Shown: piece by piece, positions 6,038 through 8,310 of the stretch | How the letters are laid out: each line of letters starts with the position of its first letter | Numbering within the stretch: position 1 is the stretch's first letter | Made by a program: the position numbers and the translations under genes | Origin: JBHIAG01 sp046758465 | GTDB taxonomy: Bacteria; Acidobacteriota; Terriglobia; Acidiferrales; 2-02-FULL-67-57 | NCBI GenBank assembly: GCA_046758465.1 | Contig: JBHIAG010000090.1 | Span: forward strand, 1-8,310 | Reading direction: 5' to 3' | DNA: 8,310 nucleotides | The notes under the pieces: generated by a model | Told to the model about the DNA's origin: nothing | Databases searched by the model: none | The model's input: only the letters and a program-made list of their open reading frames with translations

Positions 6038-6868
6038 TTAGCGGCGGCGTTGGGGGCGTTTCTTGGCCGGGGCGCGGGCGAGTTTAGGTTTGGCTTCGGG
6101 CTCGGCCAGGTTGCGTTCGTAGAGGATGCGGAGGCCTTCCAGGGCCAGGAACTCGTCCACGGTCTCCAGATGGCGCGAGGCCGCGGCGACCAGCAGCGCC
6201 TCGCCGCCGGTGGCGATGACGCGGGTGCCCGCGCCGAGTTCGGCTTTCATCCGCTCCAGGATGCCGTCCACCAGGTCCAGGAAGCCGTAGTAGAGGCCCG
6301 ACTGCATGGAGCCGACGGTGTTGGTGCCGATCAGCTTGTGCGGCGGCTGGATGGACACGCGGGGGAGGCGGGCGGTGTGGCTGAAGAGCGCCTCGGCGCT
6401 GATGCCAATGCCGGGGACGATGATGCCGCCGAGGTAGTCGCCGGTGCGCGCGATGGCGTCGAAGGTGATGGCGGTGCCGAAGTCAACCACGATACAGGGC
6501 CCGCCATACTTTTCAAAAGCGGCCACGGCGTTCACGATGCGGTCGGCGCCCACCTCCTGCGGATTGTCGTACTGGATGCGGATGCCGGTCTTGATGCCCG
6601 GCTCGACAAACAGCGGCGCCTGGCCGAAGTAGCGCTCGGCCATCGCGCGGAGCGTGCCGTTGAGCGGGGGCACGACCGAGGAGATGATGACGCCAGCGAT
6701 TTTGCTTGCCTGGAGATGCGCCAGCGCGAGCAGGTTGCGCGCCAGGATGCCGTATTCGTCCACCGTCTGGCTGTGCTCGGTCTTCAGCCGCCAGTGAGCC
6801 ACGAGCTTGGTGCCGTCGTAGACACCCAGTACCGTGGTCGTGTTGCCGACATCAATCACCAGTAGCAT
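6038..6868 (-). CDS. coaX: Type III pantothenate kinase
   Basis: CoaX phosphorylates pantothenate with ATP, the first step of coenzyme A synthesis, in the cytoplasm. It is an ASKHA-fold enzyme distinct from CoaA. Residues in the 276-aa form: DVGNTTT (6-12, phosphate binding), SSVVPPLN (63-70), GADR with the catalytic aspartate (107-110), DFGTAITFD (129-137), GGIIVPGI (147-154), TVGSMQSG (184-191) and TGGEA (220-224). All family motifs are intact. The last 16 residues form a very basic tail (KLARAPAKKRPQRRR) beyond the usual fold. ATG 6868 is favoured because GGAG lies 9 bases upstream and the protein then starts MLLVIDVGN, as family members do; GTG 6874 is too close to that site. Its first 17 bases overlap the end of the SDR gene. 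Confidence 0.96.
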   Translation of the reverse strand: MLLVIDVGNTTTVLGVYDGTKLVAHWRLKTEHSQTVDEYGILARNLLALAHLQASKIAGVIISSVVPPLNGTLRAMAERYFGQAPLFVEPGIKTGIRIQYDNPQEVGADRIVNAVAAFEKYGGPCIVVDFGTAITFDAIARTGDYLGGIIVPGIGISAEALFSHTARLPRVSIQPPHKLIGTNTVGSMQSGLYYGFLDLVDGILERMKAELGAGTRVIATGGEALLVAAASRHLETVDEFLALEGLRILYERNLAEPEAKPKLARAPAKKRPQRRR

Positions 6869-7736
6869 AGTCACCCACTCCGTCGCCCTGGCTTCGTGGT
6901 CCGGATGCTGTCAGCTCCTCACTCACCTCCAACAATCGACGCGCGATTGCCGTGTCATACGATTGCTTCGAGCTTCTGAGTTCACGTTTCTTGGCGAAGT
7001 ACTTCCCGCTCACGCCCTCCACCTCGGGCGAGCAAGCCAGGTAGAGCACGGGTTCAGCCCCCTTTTCCGGACTCTTCATGAACGGCCTGTACAGAATCGC
7101 CATGAGGCGGAAGAACCCCCTGAAGTCGCGAGCGAAATTCGTTCGAACCATTCCGGGCTCCAGGCAATTCACGGTAACGCCCGTTCCCTTGAGTCTTCGG
7201 GCCAACTCGTAGGTGAAGTAGACATTGGCCAGTTTCGACTGGTAGTAGGCCCGATTGCTGTTGTATCCCGCTTCTCCTTGCAGGTTGTCGAAATCGATGC
7301 TAGCCCATCTGTGCACCACCGAAGAGACATTCACAATCCGGGATGGCACCCCGGCCTTGAGCACATCGAGCAGCAGGTTCGTAAGCAAGAAGGCTGCCAA
7401 GTGGTTAACCGCAAAGGTGGTTTCAATGCTATCCACAGTCAAGGATCGTTCCCAGAGCTGTAGCCCGGCGTTGTTCACGAGGACATGCAACTGTTGATAC
7501 CGGTCCTTGAAATCCTGCGCAAGTTGGCGAACGGCTGCTTGGCATGAGAGGTCGGCCAGCATCAACTCAACAGCTTCATTGCCGCTTTGCGCCTTGATTT
7601 CCTGAAGTGCCGCCGCCCCCCGGCCCTGGTTGCGACAAACCATCACAACGGTTGCGCCCATCTTCGCCAACCCCAGCGCGGTTGCTTTGCCGATGCCAGA
7701 ATTAGCTCCTGTAATGAGGCAAATCCTGCCCTTCAT
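6852..7736 (-). CDS. SDR-family NAD(P)-dependent oxidoreductase
   Basis: This is a classical short-chain dehydrogenase of 294 residues, closest in style to the retinol-dehydrogenase / WWOX-like group. Motifs: TGANSGIG (9-16, cofactor), CRN after the second strand (an arginine suggesting NADP preference), ADLS (61-64), NNAG (88-91), the catalytic serine in NVSS (136-139), Y164-x3-K168 in AYYQSKLAN, and PGMVRT (194-199). The substrate cannot be predicted. ATG 7736 gives the usual short leader MKGRICLITGANSGIG; GTG 7748 would add four residues; neither has a clear ribosome site. The natural end of the fold is near LLEVSEELT, and the last 17 residues read through the coaX leader and start. Hand-counted GC in three 60-base lines is 53-57%, against 57-80% in sampled coaX and 60-67% in sampled birA lines, which suggests a separate origin. 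Confidence 0.93.
   Translation of the reverse strand: MKGRICLITGANSGIGKATALGLAKMGATVVMVCRNQGRGAAALQEIKAQSGNEAVELMLADLSCQAAVRQLAQDFKDRYQQLHVLVNNAGLQLWERSLTVDSIETTFAVNHLAAFLLTNLLLDVLKAGVPSRIVNVSSVVHRWASIDFDNLQGEAGYNSNRAYYQSKLANVYFTYELARRLKGTGVTVNCLEPGMVRTNFARDFRGFFRLMAILYRPFMKSPEKGAEPVLYLACSPEVEGVSGKYFAKKRELRSSKQSYDTAIARRLLEVSEELTASGPRSQGDGVGDYATGD
6878..6881 (-). promoter_or_regulatory. Ribosome binding site of coaX
   Basis: GGAG on the minus strand lies 9 bases before ATG 6868 and only 3 before GTG 6874, which decides the start in favour of the ATG. The site lies inside the last codons of the upstream SDR gene, so ribosomes finishing the SDR would pass over it. Confidence 0.65.
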
Positions 7737-7751
7737 TTCGACTACCACATA

Positions 7752-7782
7752 ACTTGACGTAAGGTTTAGGCCTCCGTCAAGT
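7752..7782 (-). repeat. 8-bp perfect inverted repeat across the birA/SDR junction
   Basis: ACTTGACG (7752-7759) and CGTCAAGT (7775-7782) are exact complements separated by 15 bases. In the transcript the hairpin spans the end of birA, with the TAA stop in the loop, and finishes about 15 bases before the SDR ATG. No U tract follows, so a terminator is unlikely. It could affect coupling between the two genes, or mark an insertion junction. Confidence 0.5.
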
Positions 7783-8310
7783 CGCCGGCGAGGTGAGGAA
7801 GGAGGGAGCCGTCGTCGCGGCGCAGGAGCAGGAAGCCGGAGTCGTCGAGACCGGCGGTGGTGGCGGTAAACCTCTCTCGGCCGGTCTGCACGCGCACGCG
7901 TTTGTCACGGATGTAGCTGGAGACTTCGGCCATGCGGGCGAGGATGGGCGCCGGGCCTTCCGCGAGCAGGCGATTGTAGTAGCGCTCAAACCAGCTTAGC
8001 AACCGCACCAGGATTTCCATGCGCGAGTAAGCGCGGCCACCGGCCAGGCGCAGGGAGGTGGCACTGTCTTTGAGGTCAGCCGGCATGGCGGTGTGGTTGA
8101 CATCGACGCCGATGCCGACGACGACGTAGAGGATGTGGTCGAGTTGCGCCTGCATTTCAGCCAGGATGCCGCTGAACTTGCGGCCATGCACCAGCAGGTC
8201 GTTCGGATAGCGGACATCGACGGGCAGGCGGGTGAGGTCGACGATGGCCTCGCGCGTGGCAACTCCCGCGAGCAAGGTGAGCAGCGGGGCCTGGCGCGGG
8301 TGCAGCGTCG
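7766..8310 (-). CDS. birA: Biotin--[acetyl-CoA-carboxylase] ligase, C-terminal part
   Basis: BirA activates biotin to biotinyl-AMP and attaches it to the biotin carrier protein of acetyl-CoA carboxylase. The frame runs off the right edge; 180 residues are visible. From the edge: APLLTLLAGVATREAI, then RYPNDLL (the family's KWPNDL motif with R for K and Y for W), GRKFSGILAEM containing the biotin-site lysine, VVVGIGVDVNH (usually GINVN, here with D for N), and a C-terminal beta-barrel domain (about the last 45 residues, VRVQTGRERF to GDLTEA). Whether the N-terminal helix-turn-helix of repressor-type BirA exists cannot be seen. The gene is first in the visible minus-strand array, so the array's promoter probably lies outside the window. 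Confidence 0.93.
   Translation of the reverse strand, partial: TLHPRQAPLLTLLAGVATREAIVDLTRLPVDVRYPNDLLVHGRKFSGILAEMQAQLDHILYVVVGIGVDVNHTAMPADLKDSATSLRLAGGRAYSRMEILVRLLSWFERYYNRLLAEGPAPILARMAEVSSYIRDKRVRVQTGRERFTATTAGLDDSGFLLLRRDDGSLLPHLAGDLTEA

Noticed and set aside
5250..6865. Two long plus-strand frames opposite the 266-aa gene and coaX
   Set aside because: Both mirror the third-position GC bias of genes on the other strand. CoaX motifs are unambiguous and the plus-strand translations are Gly/Ala/Arg/Val-rich without motifs.

Overview
The window is a GC-rich stretch of bacterial chromosome carrying mostly core genes. The order birA, coaX, hypothetical, 23S rRNA uracil methyltransferase, comEC fits an Acidobacteriota chromosome. 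So do the general composition and an intergenic GGGCTAAAGCCC palindrome of the kind I associate with that phylum. This placement is from memory and not proven by any marker gene here.

Layout. Bases 1-705 (+ strand) hold the last 51 codons of an unrecognised gene, whose stop overlaps the start of an integral-membrane ICMT/PEMT-like methyltransferase. A small gene of 79 codons converges on it from the minus strand (711-950), with its own good promoter at 974-1002. Bases 951-1206 (256 bases) are non-coding and filled with short palindromes and a 14-base direct repeat. From 1207 to the right edge everything lies on the minus strand in one tightly packed array. Read 5' to 3' it is birA (cut by the window edge), an SDR oxidoreductase, coaX, a hypothetical protein of 266 residues, an RlmD-type methyltransferase and comEC. 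Gaps are 72 bases or less, and two are under 15. No stretch over 300 bases lacks a gene.

How the genes relate. BirA (protein biotinylation) and CoaX (first step of CoA synthesis) are cofactor genes that often sit together. RlmD modifies 23S rRNA, and ComEC is the inner-membrane channel for DNA uptake. They share a transcription unit by position; no single pathway joins them. The SDR gene looks like a later arrival between birA and coaX. Its base composition is lower, its 3' end runs through the coaX ribosome binding site and start, and an 8-bp inverted repeat marks its other junction.

I found no phage, CRISPR, toxin-antitoxin, tRNA or rRNA, and no undescribed multi-gene system. The most interesting items are: (a) GCCTGC/GCAGGC palindromes that have entered coding sequence at the rlmD 5' end and the neighbouring gene's 3' end, adding residues to both proteins; (b) the SDR cassette; (c) the palindrome-rich intergenic element; (d) two conserved-looking proteins of unknown function (266 and 79 residues).
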